Of a stretch of 64,000 nucleotides of DNA, positions 8,458 to 17,740 are shown one piece after another; positions within the stretch are counted from its first letter, which is position 1; each line of letters starts with the position of its first letter. The notes beneath the pieces were generated by a model. It saw only the letters and a list, made by a program, of their open reading frames with translations. It had not been told where the DNA came from and searched no databases. The translations under genes were made by a program, and so were the position numbers. The DNA is taken from contig NZ_CP053435.1 in assembly GCF_013127955.1 (NCBI RefSeq), forward strand, positions 1,054,001 to 1,118,000. The letters are read 5' to 3'. Origin of the DNA: Spirosoma taeanense (GTDB lineage: Bacteria; Bacteroidota; Bacteroidia; Cytophagales; Spirosomataceae).

Positions 8458-9897
8458 ATGGCTGATGCTACGCCTTTGCTGCGTTTCGTTACTGGTCTGC
8501 TGGTCAGTTTTGTGTTGATTCTGTTCGTACCGCTGGTTGTCTTATCGTTCTATAACCACCCGTCACCCGCCGATGATTACTGCTTTGCCAACACGGCCAT
8601 GCAGTACGGTTTCTGGCGGGCGCAGCAGTTTTATTATGATGGCTGGAGCGGCCGGTTCTTCCATAATTTCCTGGTGCATTCCAGCCCGCTGACCATAGGC
8701 TGGTACGACGGCTATAAAATTTATCCGATTATTCTGCTGGCCTTGCTGCTGCTGGGCTTCTACGCGCTGGCGAGCCAATGGCTGTACCGGTTTGGCAAAG
8801 GGCTTAAACTGGCCCTCGCAGCCGGGTTGTTTGTCGGGTTCATGGCGACGCTGGCGGGCCTGCCCGAGTTTCTGTACTGGTATGCCGGCATGGCCTGCTA
8901 CAGTCTGTCGGTGGTGCTGTTTCTCTTCCTGCTTGCTACCCTGCTGGCGCATCAACGCCATGGATTTGGTCTGCATCCCGGTTATCTGGTAGGCGAGGGG
9001 CTGCTCATTACGGCCATTGTCGGTTCCAGTGAAACCAGTATGGTGATGGTGATATCGCTGCTGGCAATGGTTGCCTTTGGCGAATTGCTCCAGCGTCGGC
9101 GGGTGTCGGCAACGATTCTGGTGCTGCTGGGCGTGGGCGCTGTTGCCTGTTATTACCTGTTGGCGGCACCCGGCAATGCCGTCCGGATGGCTTCGAATCC
9201 AAACAGCAGCAACATTCCGCTGACACTGATCTCGTCGCTTCGCTTTGCGGTGACTTATCTGGGACATCAGTTGTTTCTGACACCCCTGCTGCCGCTGTCA
9301 TTACTCTATATTCCCGTTGCTTACCAGCTAACCGGACTGTGCTCGCCCGCTCAGCCGTTACCACCGTACCTGCGCCTGCACCCGGTCTGGGCCCTGCTGC
9401 ATGGTGGGGCGACCGTTCTGGCGCTGATTTCGCTGCACTTCTTTGGCGTGGGGATTCCGCCGGTGCCGCGCCTGATCAACATCATCAATCTGGTTTTCTG
9501 GCTTAGCTGGGGATATAACCTGACGCTTTGGGTGGTCGCGTTACGTCCCCGGCTGCGCCCTGACCGGTGGGCAGGCGTTGCCCGGCCGATAGTCTTGACG
9601 GCGCTCGTGCTGACAGCGCTTGCCGTTGGCTTTGGGCCTGTTCTGCCGGTAGCCTATGGCGACTGGCTAAGTGGCCGGGCCGCGCAGTATGACCAGGCCA
9701 TGCAGCAGCGTTACGATCAGTTGACCTTATCGACCGACGGGCCTGCCCAACTGGCTCCGCTGCCATTCTATCCGGCTTCGCTGTTTCTGGAAGATGTGAA
9801 AAACGACCCGCAGCACCTCTGGAATCGCTGCTGGGCCGATTATTACCATAAAAAAACGATTGTGCTGAACGAGGCTCCGCACCGGTCAGCGCAGTAA
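8458..9897 (+). CDS. DUF6056-like polytopic membrane protein (putative GT-C glycosyltransferase)
   Basis: A 479-residue protein with about eleven hydrophobic segments. After helix 1 comes a periplasmic loop with PADDYCF (about residues 38-44) and a WSGRFF motif, as in DUF6056/GtrII-like proteins. An acidic pair in the first periplasmic loop is the catalytic feature of lipid-linked-sugar-dependent GT-C enzymes, so I infer a glycosyltransferase acting outside the membrane. It is the first of six same-direction genes (to 16586) for surface glycan assembly. The next gene shares the same architecture. Confidence 0.7.
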   Translation: MADATPLLRFVTGLLVSFVLILFVPLVVLSFYNHPSPADDYCFANTAMQYGFWRAQQFYYDGWSGRFFHNFLVHSSPLTIGWYDGYKIYPIILLALLLLGFYALASQWLYRFGKGLKLALAAGLFVGFMATLAGLPEFLYWYAGMACYSLSVVLFLFLLATLLAHQRHGFGLHPGYLVGEGLLITAIVGSSETSMVMVISLLAMVAFGELLQRRRVSATILVLLGVGAVACYYLLAAPGNAVRMASNPNSSNIPLTLISSLRFAVTYLGHQLFLTPLLPLSLLYIPVAYQLTGLCSPAQPLPPYLRLHPVWALLHGGATVLALISLHFFGVGIPPVPRLINIINLVFWLSWGYNLTLWVVALRPRLRPDRWAGVARPIVLTALVLTALAVGFGPVLPVAYGDWLSGRAAQYDQAMQQRYDQLTLSTDGPAQLAPLPFYPASLFLEDVKNDPQHLWNRCWADYYHKKTIVLNEAPHRSAQ

Positions 9898-9901
9898 CCG
9901 T

Positions 9902-11641
9902 ATGAATCCAACCCTCACGACTCGACGTCAGACAACCGGCCAATCGTGGCTAAACCGTATTGGGCCCGTATTGCTTGCGATACCGTTGGTAGGTTTCACC
10001 GCATTTCTGCTGGCCTACGCCGTCAACGTACCGTGGATGGACGATATTGACGCATTCCTGAACTTCATTGTGGGCTATACCGACGCCCAAACCTTCTCCG
10101 ACAAATTGAGCTGGCTGCTCCGCCCGAACAACGAACACCGGATTCTGATCGCCAAACTCATTACGCTGGGGATGTATAACCTGACGGGTGAGGTCAATTT
10201 TCGGGGGCTCATCCTGCTGGCGTTTGTGTTTCTGCTGGGTATCCTGTACCTGTTCTACCACGTGTTCCGATCGTTCCGGCTGCCACTGCTGGCCTTCGCG
10301 CCGGTGGGGTTCCTGCTGTTGCAGCCTCAGCATTACCTGACCAGCATCTGGGCCATTACGGGCCTGCAGCATCAGGTCGTGGTCTGTCTGACGTTTACGG
10401 CCATGTATCTGCTGGCCGCGGGCGGACGCGGTCGGTTCGTGGGCGCAACGGGACTACAGTTGCTGGCTTCGCTTTCCATGAGCAACGGCCTGTTTGGGTG
10501 GGTAGCTGGCGCGGTCGTGCTCGCCCTGCAACGGCACTGGCGCCGACTTGGTGCGTGGCTCGTGGTAGGTGTCGCAACGATTATTTTTTACTTCCACGAT
10601 TTTCAGAGTCCGCAGGGAAACGAAAGTAGTTTTTCGTTTTTCCTGAAGTATCCCTATCTGGTCTTTTCAGGGTTCTTTACGTTTACCGGCGCTTTATTCG
10701 ACTTCTTCCCCGACAGCACTATTTTCTGGCGGAGCGTGTTGCCAACGCTGGCTGGGCTGCTGCTGATCGGGCTACTGCTGTGGATGCTCTGGCGAATGAA
10801 CGAGCCCCTGCTTCGCCATCCGGCCAGTCGGCTGGACGGTTGGGACAGCGCGGCCGTTTCCATGAAAAAACGGCGTTACTTCTTTACGGGCTGCTACGCG
10901 TTTCTGATGGTCAACGCCGTCATCGTGGCGTTTTTGCGGCCACGAATGGGCTACGGGGTTATGCTGGTCAGCAATTATATGCTCTACCCGGCCGTGCTGG
11001 TGATCCTGCTGTATCTGAACGTAATTAGCGAGTTTGCGGCCCGGCGCGATGTGATGCGGTGGGTGCAGCTGGGTCTGACAATCAGCCTAATTGTCTGGGG
11101 CGTATCCTATGGTGTGCGCTGGCCGAAAGTGGCCTACCGGAAGCAGCAACTGCTGACGAATGCCTTCAACCAAAAACACAATGATACGGGCCTGGGCGCT
11201 ACCTGGGGAACACCTTTTGCCGAAGTGGCTGCCCGCACGATGAGGCAAACAGTTCAGCGCGGCATGTATCACTATCCCGATCAGGCTTACTACACGCCCT
11301 ATGAATCGCTGCTGACAGTTCCTGGTCGCCCGACCGGTACTGAAGCGATGAGCATCAGTGGGGGCGGGTACAGCTATATCGCCGAAACTAACCGGGCCGA
11401 CATACCGGTTGAGGCTGGACCATCGGCCGTGGTCGTGCAGTCGGAGCAGCGGACGTATCTGTTCGTTTCGGAAGCGCCCTATACGCTCACGAATTTCTGG
11501 TTGAACCGGACTAGTACGCCAATCCGGGCCGAAATCGTGAACAGTATGCTGGCACCCGGTACTTACCGGGTTGGCGTGCTGACTCCGGCCAATTCGGCCC
11601 AGCCCCTGCGGTTCAGTACCCAGCAGATTGCGATTCCCTAA
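9902..11641 (+). CDS. Polytopic membrane protein, putative GT-C-type glycosyltransferase
   Basis: A 579-residue protein with about ten hydrophobic helices, followed by a soluble C-terminal domain from about residue 400 that probably lies in the periplasm. The first external loop has PWMDDIDAF, an acidic motif placed like the catalytic DD of GT-C enzymes, and then NNEHRI. It starts 4 bp after the preceding gene, so the two are co-translated. The late domain is beta-rich with no motif I can name. Donor and acceptor are unknown; the flanking GT2 enzymes could provide a polyprenyl-phosphate sugar. Confidence 0.65.
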   Translation: MNPTLTTRRQTTGQSWLNRIGPVLLAIPLVGFTAFLLAYAVNVPWMDDIDAFLNFIVGYTDAQTFSDKLSWLLRPNNEHRILIAKLITLGMYNLTGEVNFRGLILLAFVFLLGILYLFYHVFRSFRLPLLAFAPVGFLLLQPQHYLTSIWAITGLQHQVVVCLTFTAMYLLAAGGRGRFVGATGLQLLASLSMSNGLFGWVAGAVVLALQRHWRRLGAWLVVGVATIIFYFHDFQSPQGNESSFSFFLKYPYLVFSGFFTFTGALFDFFPDSTIFWRSVLPTLAGLLLIGLLLWMLWRMNEPLLRHPASRLDGWDSAAVSMKKRRYFFTGCYAFLMVNAVIVAFLRPRMGYGVMLVSNYMLYPAVLVILLYLNVISEFAARRDVMRWVQLGLTISLIVWGVSYGVRWPKVAYRKQQLLTNAFNQKHNDTGLGATWGTPFAEVAARTMRQTVQRGMYHYPDQAYYTPYESLLTVPGRPTGTEAMSISGGGYSYIAETNRADIPVEAGPSAVVVQSEQRTYLFVSEAPYTLTNFWLNRTSTPIRAEIVNSMLAPGTYRVGVLTPANSAQPLRFSTQQIAIP

Positions 11642-11655
11642 GAAAGCGGGGGCGT

Positions 11656-12672
11656 ATGTCCCCCCTTGTGCAAAAAGACGTATTTTTGCCCGCAACCAAC
11701 CGTCCATTCATTACCACGTTGTCTGAACCGCAGATTTCCATTGTTGCTCCGCTTTATAACGAAAGCCAGTCGTTTCCGCACCTTGTTGCCCGGCTCAACG
11801 CTGTCATGGATGCGTCTCCGCTGGCTATCGAAGCCGTTCTGATTGACGATGGGAGCCGCGACGATACGGCCGCGCTGATGCAGCAACTAGCGCTGGCGGA
11901 CGGGCGTTACCAGTGCGTATTTCTGTCGCGCAACTACGGTCATCAGATCGCTCTGTCGGCGGGTATGGCTTCGGCGCGCGCTACCGAAGCCCTGTTTATC
12001 ATCGATGGCGATTTGCAGGACCCGCCCGAGCTACTGACCCAATTTTACCAGAAGTTTCAGGAGGGGTACGACGTAGTGTATGCCGTTCGGAAGAAACGTA
12101 AAGAAAGCTGGTTCAAGCGAACGGCTTATGCATCGTTTTACCGGTTTATGCGGTCTATTTCTTACGTGGATTTACCGCTGGACAGTGGTGACTTCTCGCT
12201 CATTAGCCGACGCGTCGCCGATGTACTGAAGCAGATGCCCGAGGAAAGCCGGTTTATCCGGGGCATGCGGAGCTGGGTGGGTTTCCGGCAGACGGGCATT
12301 GAGTATGAACGCGACGCCCGCGTGGCCGGGGAGCCGAAATACTCGTTCAAAATGTTACGTCGGCTGGCCTACAACGGCATATTTAATTTCAGCGAGTACC
12401 CGATCAAGCTGGTTACGCGCCTGGGTATGCTGACGCTGGGGGTCGCTCTGCTGTATTTTATCCAGACCATCATCAAGAAATATTTTTACGGCGATGTGCC
12501 GCAGGGTTTTACGGCCCTGCTGTTTGTGATTATTCTGTTCAGTGGCGTACAGTTAATTGCGCTGGGCCTGATTGGCGAATACGTCCTGCGTATTTTCTTC
12601 CAGACCAAAGGCCGACCGCTCTACGTCATTAAGGAAGTCATCCGGCAGCAGCAGCGTCAGCCGTTTTTATGA
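11656..12672 (+). CDS. GT2 family glycosyltransferase (polyprenyl-phosphate type)
   Basis: A 338-residue enzyme of the DPM1/GtrB/ArnC type. The GT-A domain begins with ISIVAPLYNES (about residue 27) and has VLIDDGSRDDT and IIDGDLQDPPEL, the metal-binding D-x-D region. Two transmembrane helices near the C-terminus (about 257-275 and 288-312) anchor it. Such enzymes move a sugar from a nucleotide donor to undecaprenyl phosphate on the cytoplasmic face, for use by GT-C partners after flipping. That fits the two GT-C-like neighbours. Confidence 0.88.
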   Translation: MSPLVQKDVFLPATNRPFITTLSEPQISIVAPLYNESQSFPHLVARLNAVMDASPLAIEAVLIDDGSRDDTAALMQQLALADGRYQCVFLSRNYGHQIALSAGMASARATEALFIIDGDLQDPPELLTQFYQKFQEGYDVVYAVRKKRKESWFKRTAYASFYRFMRSISYVDLPLDSGDFSLISRRVADVLKQMPEESRFIRGMRSWVGFRQTGIEYERDARVAGEPKYSFKMLRRLAYNGIFNFSEYPIKLVTRLGMLTLGVALLYFIQTIIKKYFYGDVPQGFTALLFVIILFSGVQLIALGLIGEYVLRIFFQTKGRPLYVIKEVIRQQQRQPFL

Positions 12673-12746
12673 TACGCAATGCGGCCGGCAGGAGACGTAA
12701 CGCAGCTCATGACCCTAGCCGGCTCCCATTTTAACGACTTATTGAC

Positions 12747-13715
12747 TTGATTAACCAACCAGACGATTTACCCGAACGCATCAACGTCGTTATTCCCCTG
12801 TTTAATGACTGGCAGGCCGTTGGGCTGTTGCTGGAGCGAATACGGGACGTGGTCGACGCACCGATTCGCAGCCGACTGGCGTTTCTGATTGTGGACGACT
12901 GCTCGTCGAAGGATTACGAAAGTTTGCCTTCGGGTATTGGGCATTCACTGTCGGTGCTGCGGCTCTATCGTAACGTTGGCCATCAGAAGGCCATCGCTCT
13001 TGGGCTGGCCCATCTGGCCGATCAGCCTGAACCCTATCCGACGGTGGTGATGGACTCCGACGGAGAGGACCGGCCTGAAGATATCATTCGGCTGCTGCAG
13101 CGCGGAGCCGAAGCGCCAGGACATGTGGTGTTTGCACATCGGTCCAAACGGCATGAAAGTCTGCTGTTCCGGACGTTTTACGTGGTGTACAAAGCGGTAT
13201 TCCGGTTGCTGACGGGTAAGGTTATTACGTTCGGTAACTTCAGCCTGATTCCGGCCCGGCAACTGCGCAAGCTGGCGCACGTGTCTGAAATCTGGAACAA
13301 CTACCCCGGTGGCGTAATCCGGTCGAGGCTACCCTACACGGCCGTACCGCTGGAGCGGGGACGTCGGCTGGCGGGCGAGTCGAAGATGAATTTCGTTTCC
13401 CTGATTCTGCACGGACTGAGCGCCGTTTCGGTCCTGATGGATACTACGGCCGTTCGGCTGGTGCTGTTCTGCGTACTAATGGTGGCAGCTATGGTATGTG
13501 GTATTGGGGTGGTGCTGTGGCTTAAATTTTTCACCAACACATCCGTACCCGGCTGGACGAGCTATCTGGTTTCGTCATTTCTGATCGTTATTCTGCAGGC
13601 GTTTCTGATTTCGCTGCTGCTGGTGTTTGTGGTGCTGTCGTACCGGACGCAGCCTCAGTTCATTCCGGCGCGGCAGTTCAAGGATTTTGTGGAGCGGCTG
13701 GAGCGTATTTATTAA
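12747..13715 (+). CDS. GT2 family glycosyltransferase, second copy (TTG start)
   Basis: A 322-residue paralogue-type protein of the upstream GT2. It has INVVIPLFNDW, LIVDDCSS and VVMDSDGEDRPEDI as the donor/metal motifs, and two C-terminal transmembrane helices (about 230-255 and 270-298). No ATG precedes the first motif; the in-frame stop at 12732 leaves the TTG at 12747 as the natural start. It would also transfer a sugar to polyprenyl phosphate. The paired GT2 genes suggest two different lipid-linked sugars or a branch. Confidence 0.85.
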   Translation: MINQPDDLPERINVVIPLFNDWQAVGLLLERIRDVVDAPIRSRLAFLIVDDCSSKDYESLPSGIGHSLSVLRLYRNVGHQKAIALGLAHLADQPEPYPTVVMDSDGEDRPEDIIRLLQRGAEAPGHVVFAHRSKRHESLLFRTFYVVYKAVFRLLTGKVITFGNFSLIPARQLRKLAHVSEIWNNYPGGVIRSRLPYTAVPLERGRRLAGESKMNFVSLILHGLSAVSVLMDTTAVRLVLFCVLMVAAMVCGIGVVLWLKFFTNTSVPGWTSYLVSSFLIVILQAFLISLLLVFVVLSYRTQPQFIPARQFKDFVERLERIY

Positions 13716-13768
13716 GGCTGGAATCGCCGTGGATCAGTAGTCATCCGGCGTTACTTAGACGAAAAGGT

Positions 13769-15064
13769 ATGGTTATCGTATACATCAAAACGGCCGTTTC
13801 AATTGCGCTGGGTCTGTTCCTGCTCGGACTCCTGTGGCAGCGAACGACTGTAACCAACTGGCTGCAGCGAACCGGCGCGTGGGTGCTGGATGCGGGCTGG
13901 ATCGTGCTGCGGTTCGTGCCGTTTCTGCTGACTTATCTGGTGCTGGGCTATATGCCGCAGTCGGACGTGGCCGAGTTTTATTATCCGATTGGGTTGTCGG
14001 CGCTGGAAGGCGGGGTTCCGTACCGCGACGTGTATAGCTGTTATTCGCCCTTGTTTGGCCACTGGATTGCTCCGTTTCTGGCGCTCTGGCGCGACCCGCG
14101 CATGGTCGTTCTGGTGATGATGCTCGTAGAATGGGCCGCCGTGCGGCTGACGTTCCGCTACTACCAGACGCAGGAGTCGCTGGGCGAACGGTTGTTCCGG
14201 GGGGTGTTCTATTACCTGCTGCCGCTGCCGTTTGTGATGTGCGTATTCAGTGGTCAGGAAGATATTATCCTGTGGCTGTTCATGCTGCTGGCCCTTCCCC
14301 TGATGCCGCGTCGGCCGTTTGCGGCCGGGCTGGTGCTGGGTCTGGGAATGGTGGCCACGAAAGCCGTATTTGTGCTGCTGCTGATTCCGGTCTGGCTGCT
14401 GGTCAGCCGAAATTTGTCATTCCTGGTTCGGTTCACGGCCGGGCTGCTGACGGTGGGGCTGCCGGTGGTGGTATTTATGTACTGGAAAACCGATCTGCTT
14501 TTTCTGACCCAGCAGGCCCACGAAGGCGATTTTCTGAAAGCCCCAAACTGGCGGTCGGTACTGAACCCGTTCCTGAACGAAGGTATGCGGTCGGCAGTAG
14601 GTCTGTGGAAATGGGGCGGACTCGCCATTACGCTGCTGGTGCTGCTGCGGGGCGTCTGGATTGTCCGGACAAAACAGCCGCGCTGGACGTATCGTGAATA
14701 CGCGCCGTTTCTTTATATCCTGATCTTCAGTACCATGACGGTTGTGCAGCAGAACGCCATCAGCAATTACGCCTACCTGTTCATGTTGCCGCTGGTGTTT
14801 ACCCTGACCAATTTCCGGCGGATGGGCTGGTGCGTCGGACTGCTGGGATTCAACGTGCTGGCGGCCATTCATCCATCGCTCTGGTGGCGGCTGGGGCAGC
14901 CCTATTACGATCGGCTTACGGCGGTACTGGGCCAGCCAACCGCGCTGCTCGACTATTCCATTGAAATCCTCTTGGTCGTTGGTTTTATTTATTACGCCAC
15001 TCAGGCGATGAAAGCGCTGCGCCGACCGGCTCCGGTTGAGCAGGCCGAACCGTATGCTGTTTAA
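13769..15064 (+). CDS. Polytopic membrane protein, GT87-like putative mannosyltransferase
   Basis: A 431-residue protein with around ten hydrophobic helices. Its first external loop contains GYMPQSDVAEFYYPIG and then GGVPYRDVYSCY, matching GT-C enzymes of the GT87/DUF2029 kind, where an Asp in this loop is catalytic. The assignment is by architecture only. The end overlaps the start of the MBOAT gene by 11 bp, indicating translational coupling with an acyl-modifying enzyme. Confidence 0.65.
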   Translation: MVIVYIKTAVSIALGLFLLGLLWQRTTVTNWLQRTGAWVLDAGWIVLRFVPFLLTYLVLGYMPQSDVAEFYYPIGLSALEGGVPYRDVYSCYSPLFGHWIAPFLALWRDPRMVVLVMMLVEWAAVRLTFRYYQTQESLGERLFRGVFYYLLPLPFVMCVFSGQEDIILWLFMLLALPLMPRRPFAAGLVLGLGMVATKAVFVLLLIPVWLLVSRNLSFLVRFTAGLLTVGLPVVVFMYWKTDLLFLTQQAHEGDFLKAPNWRSVLNPFLNEGMRSAVGLWKWGGLAITLLVLLRGVWIVRTKQPRWTYREYAPFLYILIFSTMTVVQQNAISNYAYLFMLPLVFTLTNFRRMGWCVGLLGFNVLAAIHPSLWWRLGQPYYDRLTAVLGQPTALLDYSIEILLVVGFIYYATQAMKALRRPAPVEQAEPYAV

Positions 15065-16586
15065 CTCGCTTCAGTTTTTACTTTTTTTCATTGTCGTTAC
15101 GCTGAGCTACTTCGGGCTGAAGTGGCGGGGGCGGTGGATTTTGCTGCTGGTGGCCAGCTGCTATTTCTACATGGTCCTCAAGCCGCAGTACATCCTGATT
15201 CTGTTCCTGACGATTGTGATTGATTACATCGCCGGTATCTGGATTGAGCAAACAACGGGAAAGGCCCGGCGGTGGCTGCTGATTCTGTCGCTGGTTTCCA
15301 ACCTCGGCATTCTGGCGTTTTTTAAATACCTCGGCTTCTTCACCGAGAACCTGTCGCTGCTGCTGGAACAGATCAGCCTGCCCGAAGCCGCCGACCGGGT
15401 GATGAATCTGGGCAACCGGGTGTTTGTCAAGGTGCTGCATCTGTTTGGTGAGAGTGGCGTTTCGTCGTTCAAGGACAACATGAGTATTCTGCCCGTTGGC
15501 CTGTCGTTCCATACGTTTCAGGCCATGAGCTATACCATCGAGGTGTATCGGGGCAACCACAAAGCCGAGCGGCACTTTGGTATCTACGCGCTCTACGTCA
15601 TGTTCTATCCACAGCTGGTAGCCGGGCCCATCGAGCGGCCCCAGAACGTGCTGTGGCAGTTTCACCGGACGTTTCCCTACGACTTCGAGAATGTTAAGTC
15701 GGGACTGATGCAGATGGCGTTCGGGCTGTTCAAGAAAGTTGTCATTGCCGACCGGTTGGTGATGATGGCCGATTATGCCTTTACCGACCCGGCAGAGCAT
15801 AACGGACTGACGCTGCTGGTCGGGACGTTCTTCTTTACGTTTCAGATCTACTGCGATTTTTCGGGCTATTCCGACATTGCCATCGGAGCCGCCCGCGTCA
15901 TGGGCTTCAACCTCATGGAAAACTTCCGGACGCCCTACATTGCGCAGTCGGTTTCGGAGTTCTGGCGACGCTGGCATATTTCGCTCTCGACCTGGTTCCG
16001 TGACTATCTCTATATTCCCCTCGGGGGCAACCGCAAAGGCGAAGTCCGGCAGTACATGAATATGATGATCGTGTTTCTGGCGAGTGGTCTCTGGCACGGC
16101 CCCAACTGGACGTACGTGATCTGGGGCGGCCTGAACGGCTTTTATCAGATTCTGGCTGTGCTGCGCGATAAACTCCTGGCCCGGTTAGGCATTTCATCGA
16201 CCCCGCCCCGGATGGTGACCTCGCCCGTGCATGAACAACCCGCGCATAAATCAGCTCTGCGGGTAGCGGGCAATGTTCTCTTTACGTTCGTGCTGATCAT
16301 GCTGACCTGGGTGTTCTTCCGGGCCCGCAGCGTGGGCGACGCCTTCCTGATTCTACAACGTATCGCGACGCTGTCGTTTGACCAATCGATTGAGAGCCCG
16401 ATGAACGAAATCGAAATGTGGTTCAGCGTGGCCCTGATCGTGTTTCTGCTGGTGAAGGAATACTTCTACCTGTACATCCCAACGCGGAACACGGTGCGGT
16501 TCTACGCCCTGTTCGTGCTGATTACGTTCGTCACCTACCTGTTCGGGGTTTTCTCTTCCAACCAGTTCATTTATTTTCAGTTCTGA
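15054..16586 (+). CDS. MBOAT-family O-acyltransferase (AlgI-like)
   Basis: A polytopic inner-membrane enzyme of about 510 residues that carries an acyl group across the membrane to modify surface polysaccharide. Family motifs are clear: VGLSFHTFQAMSY, PQLVAGPIERP, FSGYSDIAIGAARVMG, SEFWRRWHISLSTWF and SGLWHGPNWTYVIWGG with the catalytic His. I choose the ATG at 15054, overlapping the upstream gene by 11 bp; a TTG at 15036 is possible. The usual periplasmic SGNH partner (AlgJ/AlgX/DltD-like) is not next to it. Its 3' end overlaps msrB convergently by 20 bp. Confidence 0.92.
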   Translation: MLFNSLQFLLFFIVVTLSYFGLKWRGRWILLLVASCYFYMVLKPQYILILFLTIVIDYIAGIWIEQTTGKARRWLLILSLVSNLGILAFFKYLGFFTENLSLLLEQISLPEAADRVMNLGNRVFVKVLHLFGESGVSSFKDNMSILPVGLSFHTFQAMSYTIEVYRGNHKAERHFGIYALYVMFYPQLVAGPIERPQNVLWQFHRTFPYDFENVKSGLMQMAFGLFKKVVIADRLVMMADYAFTDPAEHNGLTLLVGTFFFTFQIYCDFSGYSDIAIGAARVMGFNLMENFRTPYIAQSVSEFWRRWHISLSTWFRDYLYIPLGGNRKGEVRQYMNMMIVFLASGLWHGPNWTYVIWGGLNGFYQILAVLRDKLLARLGISSTPPRMVTSPVHEQPAHKSALRVAGNVLFTFVLIMLTWVFFRARSVGDAFLILQRIATLSFDQSIESPMNEIEMWFSVALIVFLLVKEYFYLYIPTRNTVRFYALFVLITFVTYLFGVFSSNQFIYFQF

Positions 16587-17100
16587 TGGCCGTTGGAGCG
16601 GGAAGAAACCGCAGGGCTTCGCCATTGATACAGTAGCGTAAACCCGTTGGCTCGGGGCCGTCGGTAAACACATGGCCGAGGTGGGCGTCGCAGACGGAGC
16701 AGCGGACTTCTGTGCGCTTCCCGTCGGGTTCGGTATACATGGCATTGGCCCGGATGAGGACGTAAAAACTCGGCCAGCCGGTGTGGGAATCAAACTTGGT
16801 TTTCGATGAAAACAGCGGGTTTTTGCAGCCCATGCAGCAATACATCCCTACCCGGTGTTCAGACGTGAGTGGGCTGCTGTTGGGCCATTCGGTGTCGCGG
16901 TCGCGCATGACGTTATACTGCGCCCGCGTCAGCACACGGCGCCATTCGGCATCGGTTCGTTCAAGGCGTCGGCCACCCGGCGACGTAACGCCCGCGGGTC
17001 GGCGGTGGGGTGGACGAGCCGTGGCGAAATACGACTGGTAACCCCAGAGGCTCCCTACGACCAGCAGGGCAATCAGCAGAAAAATCCGGTTTTGCTTCAC
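16567..17100 (-). CDS. msrB: Peptide-methionine (R)-S-oxide reductase MsrB
   Basis: A 177-residue reductase repairing methionine-R-sulfoxide in proteins. An N-terminal hydrophobic segment (about residues 6-20) is a signal peptide or anchor, so it probably works outside the cytoplasm. The MsrB domain follows, with two zinc CxxC pairs (CCMGC and CSVC), SHTGWPSF, the HLGHVF segment and the catalytic cysteine in RYCINGEALRF. All key residues are present. Convergent with the acyltransferase gene. Confidence 0.95.
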   Translation of the reverse strand: MKQNRIFLLIALLVVGSLWGYQSYFATARPPHRRPAGVTSPGGRRLERTDAEWRRVLTRAQYNVMRDRDTEWPNSSPLTSEHRVGMYCCMGCKNPLFSSKTKFDSHTGWPSFYVLIRANAMYTEPDGKRTEVRCSVCDAHLGHVFTDGPEPTGLRYCINGEALRFLPAPTAIRTENK

Positions 17101-17165
17101 AGACAGTAATCGGTTCCATCCTTAGAACACCGATTGAGGCCCAATCCGTTTAGCCCGAATACGGC

Positions 17166-17546
17166 TTATTTTTTCTCCAGTACGTAGCGGTCCAGATCGC
17201 GCTGCAGGATGAGTTTACCGTTACGTAGTTCGGCGTTGTACTTGCCCTGAAGCGCAGCCGACAGGTCGGTGTTGGCGGGATATGCCGTTTCGTCGGTAAA
17301 CGAAACCGTTTTGCCGGAAGTCGAAAACGTGCCTTTGCCAATAACGGGGGGCAGAACCAGCAGGTTGCTCGTTTTTCCGACGGTTCCCGAGTAGCGGCCG
17401 TTAGTAAAGGTAATCGTTACCTGCGCGGGTTCGTTGATGTCGCGCTGGAAGGTACCGCCGTACAGGCCTTCCAACGGGCCGATGGAAGCTTCATTGCGAC
17501 AACCAATGAGGAGAGTAAACAAAAGAAGGAAAAAGGCTGGTTTCAT
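17166..17546 (-). CDS. Small lipoprotein of unknown function
   Basis: A protein of about 126 residues. Starting at the ATG at 17546 gives a lipoprotein signal peptide (MKPAFFLLLFTLLIGC) with the lipobox cysteine at residue 16; an upstream GTG/ATG-type extension to 17579 would spoil it. The mature part is beta-rich (VTITFTNGRYSGTVG, KGTFSTSGKTVSFTD), resembling small lipocalin-like lipoproteins of Bacteroidota. No function can be named. It shares direction with msrB 65 bp downstream. Confidence 0.75.
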   Translation of the reverse strand: MKPAFFLLLFTLLIGCRNEASIGPLEGLYGGTFQRDINEPAQVTITFTNGRYSGTVGKTSNLLVLPPVIGKGTFSTSGKTVSFTDETAYPANTDLSAALQGKYNAELRNGKLILQRDLDRYVLEKK

Positions 17547-17740
17547 AGTATGTACTATCCGTTTTACGCAAAGATTCACTTTTTCGCTGAACGTTGGATA
17601 GACCGAAAAATTACAATCTGCAACCCGGTAGGCAGCGGCCGTAGCTGGCTAAATAAATTGAAAATAGCGTTGCCGTGCCGGTCAGATGGTTAAACTTGCG
17701 TTCCGGTTTACTTTCTCTGCAAAGCCTGTTTAAAATCTGC

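Noticed and set aside
12680-12727. GCCGGC inverted repeat between the two GT2 genes
   Set aside because: Only six paired bases with a long loop; likely chance in GC-rich DNA.
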